Shown here piece by piece: positions 29,611 through 37,774 of a stretch of DNA of 64,000 bases. The DNA is from Pseudomonas sp. R4-35-07 (GTDB taxonomy: Bacteria > Pseudomonadota > Gammaproteobacteria > Pseudomonadales > Pseudomonadaceae). The stretch lies in the NCBI RefSeq assembly GCF_003852235.1, contig NZ_CP027732.1:186001-250000 (forward strand), written 5' to 3'. Both the position numbers and the translations under genes were made by a program. Positions within the stretch are counted from its first letter, which is position 1; each line of letters starts with the position of its first letter. Under the pieces are notes generated by a model, which worked only from the letters and a program-made list of their open reading frames with translations, did not search any database and was not told the origin of the DNA.

Positions 29611-29676
29611 TTTTAGATAAATTAGTCTCCTTTGTTCAGGGGGAAAGGAAAAGCAGGGGCAGATTTATTTAAATTT
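29611..29676. repeat. two back-to-back repeat ends at the edge of an orphan cassette
   Basis: TTAGATAAATTAGTCTCCTTTG (29613-29634) is a right-hand end, and AGCAGGGGCAGATTTATTT (29652-29670) a left-hand end, of the same motif family seen again at 30789-30856. Here they point away from each other, so one unit appears to stop where the next begins. The right-hand partner of the second end lies at 30833-30856, bracketing the two small genes between. Confidence 0.5.
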
Positions 29677-29751
29677 GCGCTGGGAAAACTATTAAATGAG
29701 AATGTCCTCTTTTTTTCGCATCGGGTGGAAATCGATGAGTAGGCGCATTAA

Positions 29752-30234
29752 ATGATCGCTGGAATAAATTTTGATTCTTATTATGGTCAAGGTAATTCTG
29801 CTGATATAGAAGCTTTCGAAGAATTGGCGGGTATAGTTTTTCCTGCGAAATACAAAGAAGTTTCAGTGGAGTTTAATGGGTCGTTTATTTTAAATAAACC
29901 TGTTTTCAATTTTTATAATCGTCTACTCGGGGAAGATGTTACGAGCAGCGCTGGTCTGTTTTTGCCTTTCGGTGAAATCGAAGGATCATTTGAAACGATG
30001 GAGATAAAGTATCAGTATCCTCCGGAGGAATTTGCTCAAGGATTAATTATTTTTTCAGCGTTGGGGAATGGTGACGCGCTCTGTTTTGATTATCGAGAGA
30101 ACCGCTTGACCGACGATCCAAGCGTGGTGATGTGGCATCATGAATCGACACCCGGCAGTGACCTCGAATTGTCATTCGTTGCGCCCTCCTTCTCCGAGTT
30201 TCTAAAAAAGTTATTTGAAAGGCCAGCTGATTAA
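29752..30234 (+). CDS. SMI1/KNR4 (SUKH) immunity-type protein
   Basis: 160-residue protein with the SUKH pattern: FEELAGIVFPAKYKEVSVEFNGS near the start, a central LIIFSALGNGDALCFDYR, then VVMWHHESTPGSDLELSFVAPSFSEFLKKLF. SUKH proteins are common immunity factors against nuclease and deaminase toxins in contact-dependent systems. No matching toxin is adjacent, so it is probably an orphan immunity gene. AT-rich like its neighbours and bracketed by repeat ends. Confidence 0.8.
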   Translation: MIAGINFDSYYGQGNSADIEAFEELAGIVFPAKYKEVSVEFNGSFILNKPVFNFYNRLLGEDVTSSAGLFLPFGEIEGSFETMEIKYQYPPEEFAQGLIIFSALGNGDALCFDYRENRLTDDPSVVMWHHESTPGSDLELSFVAPSFSEFLKKLFERPAD

Positions 30235-30261
30235 TAAAGTTGTTAGCCAAGGTGGAACGGG

Positions 30262-30355
30262 AATAGGGATCAGACCACGGTTTCGCGGGGAGTTATGGCG
30301 GTTTTGAATTTCCCAATCAAAAAGAATAGAGTAATAGTGTTCTGACCCCTATTTT
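30262..30355. repeat. short inverted-repeat element between orphan immunity genes
   Basis: GAATAGGGATCAGACCAC at the left and GTGTTCTGACCCCTATTTT at the right are imperfect inverted copies, spanning about 94 bases with no coding sequence between. It looks like a MITE or the residue of a small transposon. It separates the SUKH gene from the next orphan gene. Confidence 0.5.
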
Positions 30356-30372
30356 CCAAGGAAAAAAAATAA

Positions 30373-30765
30373 ATGATAATCGGAGGGTACACGCTTAGTC
30401 CTGAGTACGGTAGATTGCAAATCCCTCTGGTTCATCAACCGACCATGGATGATGTAAAGGCCATTTTAAATGAATATATTGAATTCGATGGCGTCGCGTC
30501 TTTGTCTATTTTCCCTGCGCCTAAATATGGGCCTTACGAAATCAATCTTTACGCTGATTCTGGAAATTATTTTTTGATGCTAAATCAATATCTAGATGAT
30601 GGGGAGCACGCTGTGCGTACTCTTAGTAATGCGTCGGCTGGAACAAGTCCAGTTGAGATTTTGGGCGATTGTTATCCGGCGAGTTTCATCACAAGGGATA
30701 TAGGTTTCGTCATTTCTTGCTTTCGAGAATTTTTGAATTCTAGAGATGTAATTTCTTTATATTGA
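30373..30765 (+). CDS. small orphan protein, possible immunity gene
   Basis: 130-residue soluble protein starting MIIGGYTLSPEYGRLQIPLVHQPTMDDVKAILNEY and containing PKYGPYEINLYADSGNYFLMLNQYLDDGEHAVRTL. The layout resembles proteins annotated as DUF6911, but I hold that only tentatively. AT-rich, with a purine-rich AAGGAAAAAAAATAA start region. It lies between two repeat elements downstream of the CDI-type locus, so an orphan immunity role is plausible. Confidence 0.55.
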   Translation: MIIGGYTLSPEYGRLQIPLVHQPTMDDVKAILNEYIEFDGVASLSIFPAPKYGPYEINLYADSGNYFLMLNQYLDDGEHAVRTLSNASAGTSPVEILGDCYPASFITRDIGFVISCFREFLNSRDVISLY

Positions 30766-30788
30766 ATGATGAGAGGAAGTAGAAAGTA

Positions 30789-30856
30789 AAAAGGGGCAGA
30801 TTTATTTTAATTCGAGGTGTCAGTTAAAACCTATTAAATAAATCAGTCCCCTTTGT
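30789..30856. repeat. inverted-repeat element (AAGGGGCAGATTTATTTT family)
   Basis: AAAAGGGGCAGATTTATTTT at the left and TAAATAAATCAGTCCCCTTT at the right are inverted copies about 25 bases apart. The same ends occur at 29613-29670 on the other side of the SUKH cassette. The element may mark where cassettes have been exchanged at the end of the TPS locus. Confidence 0.6.
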
Positions 30857-30908
30857 TTCTATTCTTAGCGCACCAAATCGGGCGACACGACGGCCGCCCG
30901 ATTTTCAC

Positions 30909-31178
30909 TCAGGACGGATCGGCATTAAGCCTGCGACTGATGACATCCAGCAAATCACACCCATCGCATAGCGGAATGGCCAGCAAATGGGCGAAGTCTG
31001 AAAGCACTACGGCATCGCTGCTGAGTTGTTCGCGGAAGGCCAGGTTTTCCAGCAGTTGAGTGACGGCCCGAATGCGGTGCACGGCGGCGTCGTGAAGGAC
31101 GTCGAGAGGTGCCTGGGTGTCGATGATCAGCGCTGGGGCAGTGCAGTCGTGGCCGGTTAGGGGCATGTATCGATTCAT
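30909..31178 (-). CDS. small DUF3077/DUF6124-like protein
   Basis: About 89 residues from ATG at 31178 (MNRYMPLTGHDCTAPALIID). The open frame extends further upstream but that part looks like non-coding leader. The core DVLHDAAVHRIRAVTQLLENLAFREQ...FAHLLAI...DLLDVISRRL resembles the small DUF3077-type helical proteins that are numerous in fluorescent pseudomonads. Function unknown. Two hairpins (31215-31248) lie in its upstream leader. It returns to the GC-rich composition of the chromosome, marking the end of the AT-rich tail. Confidence 0.6.
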   Translation of the reverse strand: MNRYMPLTGHDCTAPALIIDTQAPLDVLHDAAVHRIRAVTQLLENLAFREQLSSDAVVLSDFAHLLAIPLCDGCDLLDVISRRLNADPS

Positions 31179-31214
31179 GATTAAGCTCTCTAGATTATTG
31201 AGGGCTCGGTTTTT

Positions 31215-31248
31215 CGGGTCGCCAAACCCGGTCGCTTTTTGAGCGACC
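31215..31248 (-). promoter_or_regulatory. double hairpin in leader of the DUF3077-like gene
   Basis: Read on the minus strand: GGTCGCT-CAAAA-AGCGACC followed directly by CGGGT-TTGGCG-ACCCG and then an A-rich stretch. The pair could act as a transcript-stabilising or attenuating structure. No T-run follows on this strand, so a simple terminator is less likely. Confidence 0.35.
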
Positions 31249-31426
31249 GCCGGACTATAAGCCTCTCGCCCAAACTCGCGCAAGGCATCACAGCAGTGGC
31301 ACCGGCCCTCATGCCATGCCAACCCTTGCCGACACATTGGCGATGACCCAACGCATCAAAAACTGAGACCCCGCCATCATCGGCGCTCTCGCAACCGCTC
31401 CACCGTTACCCACAAGGAAGAAGTAC

Positions 31427-31903
31427 ATGATCAAGTTGTTTTGCAAAGCTGCTGTCGTTCTGTCCCTGGCCACTCTGTTTGGCTGTTCCTCCACGCCGTC
31501 GGTAGAGAAGATGCAAGCCGACGTGGCGAACTACTCGTTGCCCAAGGCTGCCGTGGCCGATAAAGGCCTGGTGTATGTCGTGCGCCCTAGCAACGTTGGG
31601 ATGATGGTGCGGTTCAACGTGTTTCTGGATGACAAGGAAGCCAACTCGGAGATGGGTTACAACCGTGGTAACCAGTACATCTATTTTTTCGTGACGCCGG
31701 GCAAGCACGTAATCAGCTCCAAGGCTGAAAACTGGGCGGACATGCCGATCGACGTCAAGGCGGGTGAGGTGGTTTACCTCAAGCAGGAAGTCGAAATGGG
31801 CTTCGCCGTAGCGCGCAACAGTCTCAAAACACTGAGCGACGTTGAAGGCCGTTACTTGGTGAAAGATGCCTCCTTGGGCACCATTGCCAAAGAAAGCAAA
31901 TAA
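31427..31903 (+). CDS. DUF2846-type lipoprotein
   Basis: 158-residue lipoprotein (signal ending LATLFGC, then SSTPSVEKM). The body has GLVYVVRPSNVGMMVRFNVFLDDKEANSEMGYNRGNQYIYFFVTPGKHVISSKAEN, the beta-sandwich pattern of DUF2846 proteins. AAGGAAG precedes the ATG by about seven bases. Probably inner- or outer-leaflet anchored in the periplasm; function unknown. It shares a direction with the next lipoprotein and may be co-transcribed. Confidence 0.8.
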   Translation: MIKLFCKAAVVLSLATLFGCSSTPSVEKMQADVANYSLPKAAVADKGLVYVVRPSNVGMMVRFNVFLDDKEANSEMGYNRGNQYIYFFVTPGKHVISSKAENWADMPIDVKAGEVVYLKQEVEMGFAVARNSLKTLSDVEGRYLVKDASLGTIAKESK

Positions 31904-31977
31904 GTTGAAGCCGGTCTGTCGGCAGGGTCAGGTCCTGCCGACAGCTACTTATTCTCTGCAAACATTAAGGGACTGAT

Positions 31978-32670
31978 GTGAAAAACCTCCTCCTAATCCT
32001 CCTCACAACCCTCATCCTCGGCGGTTGCGTCAGCCACCCCCTCACCCCCGAAAACCGCGCGCAGATCAAGACGGTAAAAGTCCTGCCCGTGAAGTGGGAA
32101 AAGAACATGGTGTACTTCGGTCGCGAACAAGCCTGGGGCGCGGCACTCGGGGCCGGGGTTGGCGCGGGTGTTGGCATGGCCAGCGGTGCGTCCAAGGTGG
32201 GTACTGCGGCGTTGAGCGGCGCCGGTTTGGCTGGCGGCATGAAGCTTGGGCAGTTGGCTGAGATGCCGACGTCGATGGCGATTCTGACGCTGATCGAAGC
32301 GGAAAAAATCGATGTGGGTGTGTTGCTCAAGCAGGGCTTTGTCGATGCGCTGGGCAAGACCTCGACGCTCAAGGTAGTCGGTGACGATGAACCGGCCGAT
32401 GCGCAGATCCAGTTGACCGTGTCCGAGTGGGGTTTTCGCCTGACCCAGGGGTTCAGCAGCGTGATTTACCCCACCATTAGCGTGGTGGCGCAGATGAATC
32501 GCGGCGATGAGATGATCTGGCGCACCTTTGAAACGGTTACACCATTCAATGGCCAGAACGTTTATGGCTACACGCCGCTGACTTATCGCACCGACCCTGA
32601 AGCCTTGCGCCGGGCGCTGACCGGGATTACGCAGATTTCTGCGCAGTATCTGGTGAAGGAGCTCAAGTAA
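31978..32670 (+). CDS. lipoprotein with glycine-zipper segment
   Basis: 230-residue lipoprotein starting at GTG 31978 (signal ending ILGGC). A glycine/alanine-rich zipper-like hydrophobic stretch (about 55-85, GAALGAGVGAGVGMASG) is followed by a soluble domain. TAAGGGA lies seven bases upstream. No named family is recognised with certainty. It belongs to the run of envelope lipoproteins that extends to 41 kb. Confidence 0.72.
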   Translation: MKNLLLILLTTLILGGCVSHPLTPENRAQIKTVKVLPVKWEKNMVYFGREQAWGAALGAGVGAGVGMASGASKVGTAALSGAGLAGGMKLGQLAEMPTSMAILTLIEAEKIDVGVLLKQGFVDALGKTSTLKVVGDDEPADAQIQLTVSEWGFRLTQGFSSVIYPTISVVAQMNRGDEMIWRTFETVTPFNGQNVYGYTPLTYRTDPEALRRALTGITQISAQYLVKELK

Positions 32671-32734
32671 GTCTGACGGTGATGTAACAGCGTCTATGCG
32701 GCGTTTTTCTGGTTGCTCGCGTTATCGTTGACGA

Positions 32735-32760
32735 TTTTCGCGAGCAAGCTCGCTCCTACA
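32735..32760. repeat. single REP arm (GTAGGAGCGAGC family)
   Basis: One TTCGCGAGCAAGCTCGCTCC arm. The expected opposite arm is missing or degraded (a weak GCTCGCG lies at 32715). Likely the remnant of a REPIN. Confidence 0.6.
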
Positions 32761-32892
32761 GGGTGGGCGGTGTTGGGTGTGTGTCGCTTATAGCTTTGAA
32801 CATTTTGTTTATCCCAGTGTCTTTACCCCGCCCACCCGCAATCGGTCGGGCTGCATGGACTGCAGCGTTTTCAAATGACATTAAGGATTGAT

Positions 32893-33051
32893 GTGAACTT
32901 CTTCCTCTTACGGCCCCTTTCTGCCACCGCCTTCGGTGCACCGGCTCGCGCCTGCGATTCCCAGGGACGTCGGAGGCATCATTCGGATCGATTGATCCTT
33001 TCCCACAGCACACCTACTGCCGCCGGGCCTCTTGGCGGTTTTGACCTGTAG
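32893..33051 (+). CDS. possible 52-codon leader ORF
   Basis: A GTG-started frame preceded by TTAAGGA with normal spacing, encoding about 52 residues (starts MNFFLLRPLSATAFGAPARA) and ending 15 bases before the autotransporter start. It overlaps the GC-rich hairpin. It could be a translated leader influencing the next gene, or chance. Nothing in the product is recognisable. Confidence 0.25.
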   Translation: MNFFLLRPLSATAFGAPARACDSQGRRRHHSDRLILSHSTPTAAGPLGGFDL

Positions 33052-33066
33052 TTCATGGAGTTAGAA

Positions 33067-35655
33067 ATGAAGCGCAAGCAGTTCCAGAAAAGTCTGTTGG
33101 CAATCATGGTTGGCGCGATCAGCACCCAAGTGCTGGCCGTGGAGTTCGACCTGGGTCAGGGCAAGAATATTTGGGCCAATGAGACGTTTAACGAGCCGGT
33201 AACCATCACCGGCCAGTTTTCCCGAGTGGTCGATTCCAACACCACCGACCCCGCCGGCCTGGGATTTGCAAACACCCGCATTCAAGGCTCGCTGATCAAC
33301 CGCGCAGACATCACGCTGGAGTCGCAAGGCGGCACCATTCGTGCGATTGCCATCGACCCGATGTTCTGGACTGGCCCGACCGGTTTGGCCCCGAGCACTG
33401 TCACCGGGGATGTGGTTCAGGCAGGCAACGTGCTGATGCGCAACGGCGCGTATGAAGGGCTTGAGATCGGCCCCACTACGATTGGCGGCAGCGTTATCAA
33501 CTCCGGCACCATCCGCTCCACGCCTCCCGTAGGTACGGTGACGACGCCCGGCTACCTGGGCGGTGGCGAAGGCATTTACCTGCACGGCACCACCATTGGG
33601 GGTGACGTTTCCAACACGGGTGTGATCGATATGGCCGGCGAGGGTGCGATTGGCTTGATCCTTGACATCGACGGCGACACGCCGACCACCATCGGCGGCA
33701 AAATCCTGAACTCGGGCTCGATTACTGCCACAGGCGAGGGCGCTTGGGGTGTGGAAGTGGAAACCGACACCAGCCCTCTGCGTATTGAAAACAGCGGCCT
33801 GATTTCCGCCAATGGCAATGAGGCGAAAGGGCTGTTTCTGTACGGCGGCACCTTTGATTACATCCTCAACACCGGCACCATTGAAGCCAAGGGCGCGTCG
33901 GCCAATGCCTTCGGCCTGTCCGGCGCCAGCTTTGCGCAGAACAGTGCCGCAGGTGCGCGCGGTATCGTAAACCGCGGCCTCATTACCGCCGACGGCACCG
34001 CGATCCAGGTGAGTGCGGCTGAGCAGTCCTCGCCGTTCGAAATCAACCAGCAAGCCGGCGAAATCCGCAGCAACAGCGGTATCGCCGTCGACGCCAACAA
34101 CCTCGCCAGCCTGAACTGGACCGGTGGCAAAATCACCGGCGACTTGCTCAACCTCAGCGCCGTCAACGTCGATGGCCAGGCAGGTTTCACCGGCAGCCGT
34201 ATCATCGCGCCGGTGTCGGTCAATTCGGGTTCGCTGAACCTCTCCGCGCCCGGCACCGCCATCACCGGCAACCTCAATGTGGCCAGCGGCGCAGGTCTTG
34301 ATATGCACCTGTCCGACAGCGTGGTGCCGACCACGCCGTACCTCACCGTCAACGGCACCGCCAACTTGGCCCAGGCCTCCAAGCTGACCGTCAGCGCCAA
34401 CCCCGGCGACTTCGCCGCGCCTAAAGCCGGCACGCAATACACCCTGCTGCAAGCCACCAACGTGCAGAACAACGGCGTAGCCGTGGCCAGTGCGTCGTCG
34501 TTGTTGAACGTGCTCAGCTACTCGGCCGATGCGCAGACGGTCAAGGCCGTGGTGGCGGTGAAAAGCGATCAGCAGGTGCAGCAGGAACTGGCGGGTGCCA
34601 GCGCGGGGGCGTCGGCCGCAACCGCCGTCAACGTGTTGAAAAACGATGTGCTCGGCCAGCTCAACCAAAACGACCCGGTGTTCCAGAGCCTGGCCAACGC
34701 CGGGACGGCACAGCAACTGGCGCAGCTCGCCGACCAACTCACCCCGGACGTCAACCGTGGCGCCCTCGACGTGGCGTTGTCGGGGCAAACTGTGGTCAAC
34801 GGCGCGATCTTCAATCGCCTCACCGACCAGCGTGAAAGCCATCAGGTCGGCGGTGTTTGGGTGCAGGGCCTGAGCAGCAACATGGACCAGGACGGCCGTG
34901 GCGGCAACAACGGTTACTCGGCCAACAGCAGCGGCATGGCGGTGGGTGTGGACGGTCGTGTGAACGACACCACCACCTTGGGCGTGGCGTACAGCTATCT
35001 CAATTCCAATATCCATTCGGACCTGGGCAACAAGACCGACGTAGAGGGCCACGCGCTGTCGTTGTACGGCAACTGGACGCTGCAGAACTGGTTCGTGGAT
35101 GGCAGCCTCAGCTACGGCCATAACGAGAACGACAGCAAGCGCCACGTCGCGGGCACCACGGCCAAGGGCAGCTACGACAGCAATGTGTTGGCGGCCAGTG
35201 TGATCGGCGGCTACAGCTTCAAGCCATCCCAGGCGGTGGTGATCGAGCCACGTGTGGCGGCGCGGTATGCCAACGTGCGCATGGATGGTTTTACCGAGAA
35301 AGGTTCGTCGGCGGCGTTGAACACGGCTTCGCAGCGTTATGAAGTGGGCGAGTTGGGCGCCGGTGTGCGTTTGGCGGCCAACCTGCCGTTGAGCGCCGGC
35401 ACACTGCAACCGGAAGCTACGTTGATGGCCTATCACGACCTGATGGGTGATCGCGTCGCGCAAACCTCCAGCTTCGTGGCGGGTGGTTCGCCGTTTACCG
35501 TGACCGGCGCGTCGGTGGCGCGTGACAGCTATGAAGCCAGTGTGGGCGTGAATTACCAAGTGTCGGACTTCACCGTCGGCGCCAGCTACACCCGCCAGGC
35601 ACGCAGCGGTTTCGATGCTGACGGCGTCATGCTCAAGGCACGCTACGCCTTCTAA
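33067..35655 (+). CDS. autotransporter (type Va) adhesin-like protein
   Basis: 862-residue classical autotransporter. ATG at 33067 is preferred to the one at 33055 because GGAG lies seven bases upstream and the signal peptide (MKRKQFQKSLLAIMVGAISTQVLA) then starts cleanly. The passenger (about 25-590) is beta-helical with repeated IxGxVxNSGTI / VSNTGVIDM patterns. The C-terminal autotransporter barrel (about 590-862) begins near VGGVWVQGLSSNMDQDGRGGN and ends KARYAF. No protease or lipase active site is evident in the passenger, so adhesion or aggregation is the likely role. It appears monocistronic. Confidence 0.88.
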   Translation: MKRKQFQKSLLAIMVGAISTQVLAVEFDLGQGKNIWANETFNEPVTITGQFSRVVDSNTTDPAGLGFANTRIQGSLINRADITLESQGGTIRAIAIDPMFWTGPTGLAPSTVTGDVVQAGNVLMRNGAYEGLEIGPTTIGGSVINSGTIRSTPPVGTVTTPGYLGGGEGIYLHGTTIGGDVSNTGVIDMAGEGAIGLILDIDGDTPTTIGGKILNSGSITATGEGAWGVEVETDTSPLRIENSGLISANGNEAKGLFLYGGTFDYILNTGTIEAKGASANAFGLSGASFAQNSAAGARGIVNRGLITADGTAIQVSAAEQSSPFEINQQAGEIRSNSGIAVDANNLASLNWTGGKITGDLLNLSAVNVDGQAGFTGSRIIAPVSVNSGSLNLSAPGTAITGNLNVASGAGLDMHLSDSVVPTTPYLTVNGTANLAQASKLTVSANPGDFAAPKAGTQYTLLQATNVQNNGVAVASASSLLNVLSYSADAQTVKAVVAVKSDQQVQQELAGASAGASAATAVNVLKNDVLGQLNQNDPVFQSLANAGTAQQLAQLADQLTPDVNRGALDVALSGQTVVNGAIFNRLTDQRESHQVGGVWVQGLSSNMDQDGRGGNNGYSANSSGMAVGVDGRVNDTTTLGVAYSYLNSNIHSDLGNKTDVEGHALSLYGNWTLQNWFVDGSLSYGHNENDSKRHVAGTTAKGSYDSNVLAASVIGGYSFKPSQAVVIEPRVAARYANVRMDGFTEKGSSAALNTASQRYEVGELGAGVRLAANLPLSAGTLQPEATLMAYHDLMGDRVAQTSSFVAGGSPFTVTGASVARDSYEASVGVNYQVSDFTVGASYTRQARSGFDADGVMLKARYAF

Positions 35656-35672
35656 CCCACACCGCAAAACAA

Positions 35673-36272
35673 GTGTGGGAGGGGGCTTGCTCCCGATTGC
35701 GGTGGTCCAGCCAATCATGCATTGACTGACTCGCCGCCATCGGGAGCAAGCCCCCTCCCACATTTGGATTTGTGTGAATCCGTCAGAACAACTTGCGCTG
35801 TACGGCCTCAACCCGCGTACGTAGAGCCTGCCGCTAATCCCCTGTGGGAGGGGGCTTGCTCCCGATAGCGGTGGTTCAGCCAATGATGTGTTGGCTGACT
35901 CGCCGCTATCGGGGGCAAGCCCCCTCCCACATTTGGATTTGTGTGAATCCGTCAGAACAACTTGCGCTGTACGGCCTCAACCCACGTACGTAGAGCCTGC
36001 CGCTAATCCCCTGTGGGAGGGGGCTTGCCCCCGATAGCGGTGGTCCAGTCAATGTTGTGTTGACTGACTCACCACCATCGGGGGCAAGCCCCCTCCCACA
36101 TTTGGATTGTGTGAATCCGTCCAGACAACTTGCGCTTTACTGCCTCAACCCGCGCAAGTAGAGCCTGACGCTATACCCCTGTGGGAGGGGGCTTGCTCCC
36201 GATAGCGGTGGTCCAGCCAATGATGTGTTGGCTGACTCGCCGCCATCGGGAGCAAGCCCCCTCCCACATTTG
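35673..36272. repeat. four-copy tandem array of REPIN plus duplicated gene tail
   Basis: Four REPINs begin at 35675, 35844, 36013 and 36181, giving a unit of 168-169 bases. Between successive REPINs lies an ~80-base spacer (TTGTGTGAATCCGTCAGAACAACTTGCGC...) that copies the last codons and stop of the lipoprotein gene at 36289 (its C-terminus reads EAVQRKLF in all copies). The copies differ by a few substitutions, including loss of the exact STLDEA codons. This explains the 633-base gap after the autotransporter; no gene lies in it. Confidence 0.85.
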
Positions 36273-36288
36273 GATTTGTGTGAATCCG

Positions 36289-36876
36289 TCAGAACAACTT
36301 GCGCTGTACCGCCTCATCCAGCGTGCTGCGTGTCAACGCTTCTACCACGTCCCGGGTGTCTGCCTGGAACGGGATGCCCACGATCAGCACCAGGTGCATC
36401 CAGGTGCGTACCGACTCGCTCTTCTTGACGCGGCCCAACTCCTTTCCGTCTTTGTCCTTGAACACGGTTTCCAGGGTGAAGGTGTTCTTGGCCGTGGACG
36501 GGATGATGAAGAACGTCACGCCGGTGATGATCGCCGAGGCCATGCTGAACTGTTCGTTGTTGTACAGGGTGGCGTCAGCGTAGATGTCCGAGTCAACCTT
36601 GTCGGTGCTCACCCGTGCGAAGCGGTTGGACTGGCGGAACCCATCCGCCACGGCTTTTTCCCACAGGGCGGCGGGTGCGCCGGCAGCGGCGTTGGCGGGG
36701 CCGCCGTTGACCTGGTTCAGCCCGGTGGTGCGCACGTATGCCGTAGGTTTCTGCGCTGGCGCGTTGGCGGTCGGTGGCCAGGTCTGTACCGGTGGCAGTT
36801 CGTGTTGCGAGTAGGACACGCAGCCCGTCAGCAAGACGGCCGCGAGTACCAGGCTGTGCTTGATCAATCCTTTCAT
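36289..36876 (-). CDS. small lipoprotein, unknown function
   Basis: 195-residue lipoprotein (signal ending AAVLLTGC, then VSYSQHELPPVQTWPP). A hydrophobic segment SMASAIITGVTFFIIPSTA (about 112-130) precedes a beta-rich region with VFKDKDGKELGRVKKSESVRTW. AAGGAG-like sequence (CAAGGAGCCCCAC) precedes the ATG. Probably co-transcribed with the following lipoprotein gene upstream on the same strand (16-base gap). Its 3' end is the source of the duplicated tails in the adjacent REPIN array. Confidence 0.72.
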   Translation of the reverse strand: MKGLIKHSLVLAAVLLTGCVSYSQHELPPVQTWPPTANAPAQKPTAYVRTTGLNQVNGGPANAAAGAPAALWEKAVADGFRQSNRFARVSTDKVDSDIYADATLYNNEQFSMASAIITGVTFFIIPSTAKNTFTLETVFKDKDGKELGRVKKSESVRTWMHLVLIVGIPFQADTRDVVEALTRSTLDEAVQRKLF

Positions 36877-36892
36877 GTGGGGCTCCTTGAGT

Positions 36893-37504
36893 TTACGGTT
36901 TGGCCAGTTTGGCGGTGGCGGTGTCGAGCAGTTGCGCGACGAGTTCGTTCAGTTGTTTGGCGCCCATGGTCGGGGCCCAGTATTCGCGACCGTAAAGGCC
37001 CACGTTGCGCTCGAACTTGACCTCTTGTTTGCTGCTGGCCAGTTCCTTGCCGTCGCGGTCGACGATCACCAGGTCGCCGGCCAGATCGAACGTGTCGACG
37101 TAGATCGGGCCGTTGACCCAGATCCAGATCGTCAACGTCAGCAAAGCACCGGGCACGTAACCGGGGTGCACGCCGCGATGGCCCTTGAGCGACGTCATGT
37201 TGAACTTGAGCGAAACATCCTGCTCACCCAGGCGCACCGGGTACTCGGTAACCTGCTTGAAGTAACCGGCCGCGCGCACGTACTGGTTAAGCTGCAGCGT
37301 CAACGAACGGCTGATAGCGGTTTTGTTGGCGTCGTTGACGTCGGCGGCGTTCACCGTTACATCAGCGATTTGCGCGCTGCGCGGGCTGCTGACAGAAGCC
37401 TGGTGTAACGGGGCGCCGATGGGGCCGGTGACGGTGTAGGACACACAGCCGGTCATCGACAGTGCGGCAACGAGGGCCGCTGCCCGCAAGAGGATTTTCA
37501 ACAC
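36893..37504 (-). CDS. small lipoprotein, unknown function
   Basis: 203-residue lipoprotein (signal ending ALSMTGC, then VSYTVTGPIG). Regions such as RSLTLQLNQYVRAAGYFKQVTEYPVR and GDLVIVDRDGKELASSKQEVKFERN suggest a periplasmic alpha/beta fold; both this protein and the next share a C-V-S-Y start and a DGKEL motif, so they may be distant paralogues. First gene of a two-gene minus-strand unit, divergent from the CsgG-type operon. Confidence 0.72.
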   Translation of the reverse strand: MLKILLRAAALVAALSMTGCVSYTVTGPIGAPLHQASVSSPRSAQIADVTVNAADVNDANKTAISRSLTLQLNQYVRAAGYFKQVTEYPVRLGEQDVSLKFNMTSLKGHRGVHPGYVPGALLTLTIWIWVNGPIYVDTFDLAGDLVIVDRDGKELASSKQEVKFERNVGLYGREYWAPTMGAKQLNELVAQLLDTATAKLAKP

Positions 37505-37774
37505 GCAATATCCCTATTAATGAATGAACCAGGTCAGGGTCTCGGCACGTCGGCTCAGAACTTTAGGCCGATCCGGTTTCCCTCCCTCAGCAGCCCCACT
37601 CATCACTTAACCCTGCGTTTATTCAAAACACCTTGAGAACCGCTCTCAACCCCGTAAAATGCCGCAGCCGTTGCGGCACGACAGGTTCAGGGATGAATAC
37701 AGACGCACGTGTTTCCCTCCCCGAAAATGGCCGCAGCCCTGCGCTCTGCCGATTTCTCACTTTAGGAGCAACAC
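37505..37774. other. divergent promoter region between lipoprotein operons
   Basis: A 270-base gap between the minus-strand lipoprotein pair and the plus-strand CsgG-type operon. It includes the hairpin GCCGCAGCCGTTGCGGC (about 37662-37678). Promoters for both directions should lie here. No gene is seen. Confidence 0.4.

Larger units (their letters stand above)
32671..33066. other. intergenic region before the autotransporter
   Basis: A 396-base gap. It contains a single REP arm of the GTAGGAGCGAGC family (32735-32760), a possible leader ORF (32893-33051), and a GCCGCC...GGCGG hairpin followed by TTTTG near 33019-33043. A short segment around 32878-32900 (ACATTAAGGATTGATGTGAA) resembles the start region of the lipoprotein gene at about 31965-31985, hinting at an old local duplication. 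Confidence 0.5.

Noticed and set aside
29611..30856. A complete insertion sequence around the orphan immunity genes
   Set aside because: Only short terminal-like repeats are present. No transposase frame, intact or broken, is seen between them.
35673..36272. CRISPR-like regular array
   Set aside because: The repeats are long self-complementary REPINs with near-identical spacers that copy a local gene end. There is no short repeat with diverse spacers and no cas gene.
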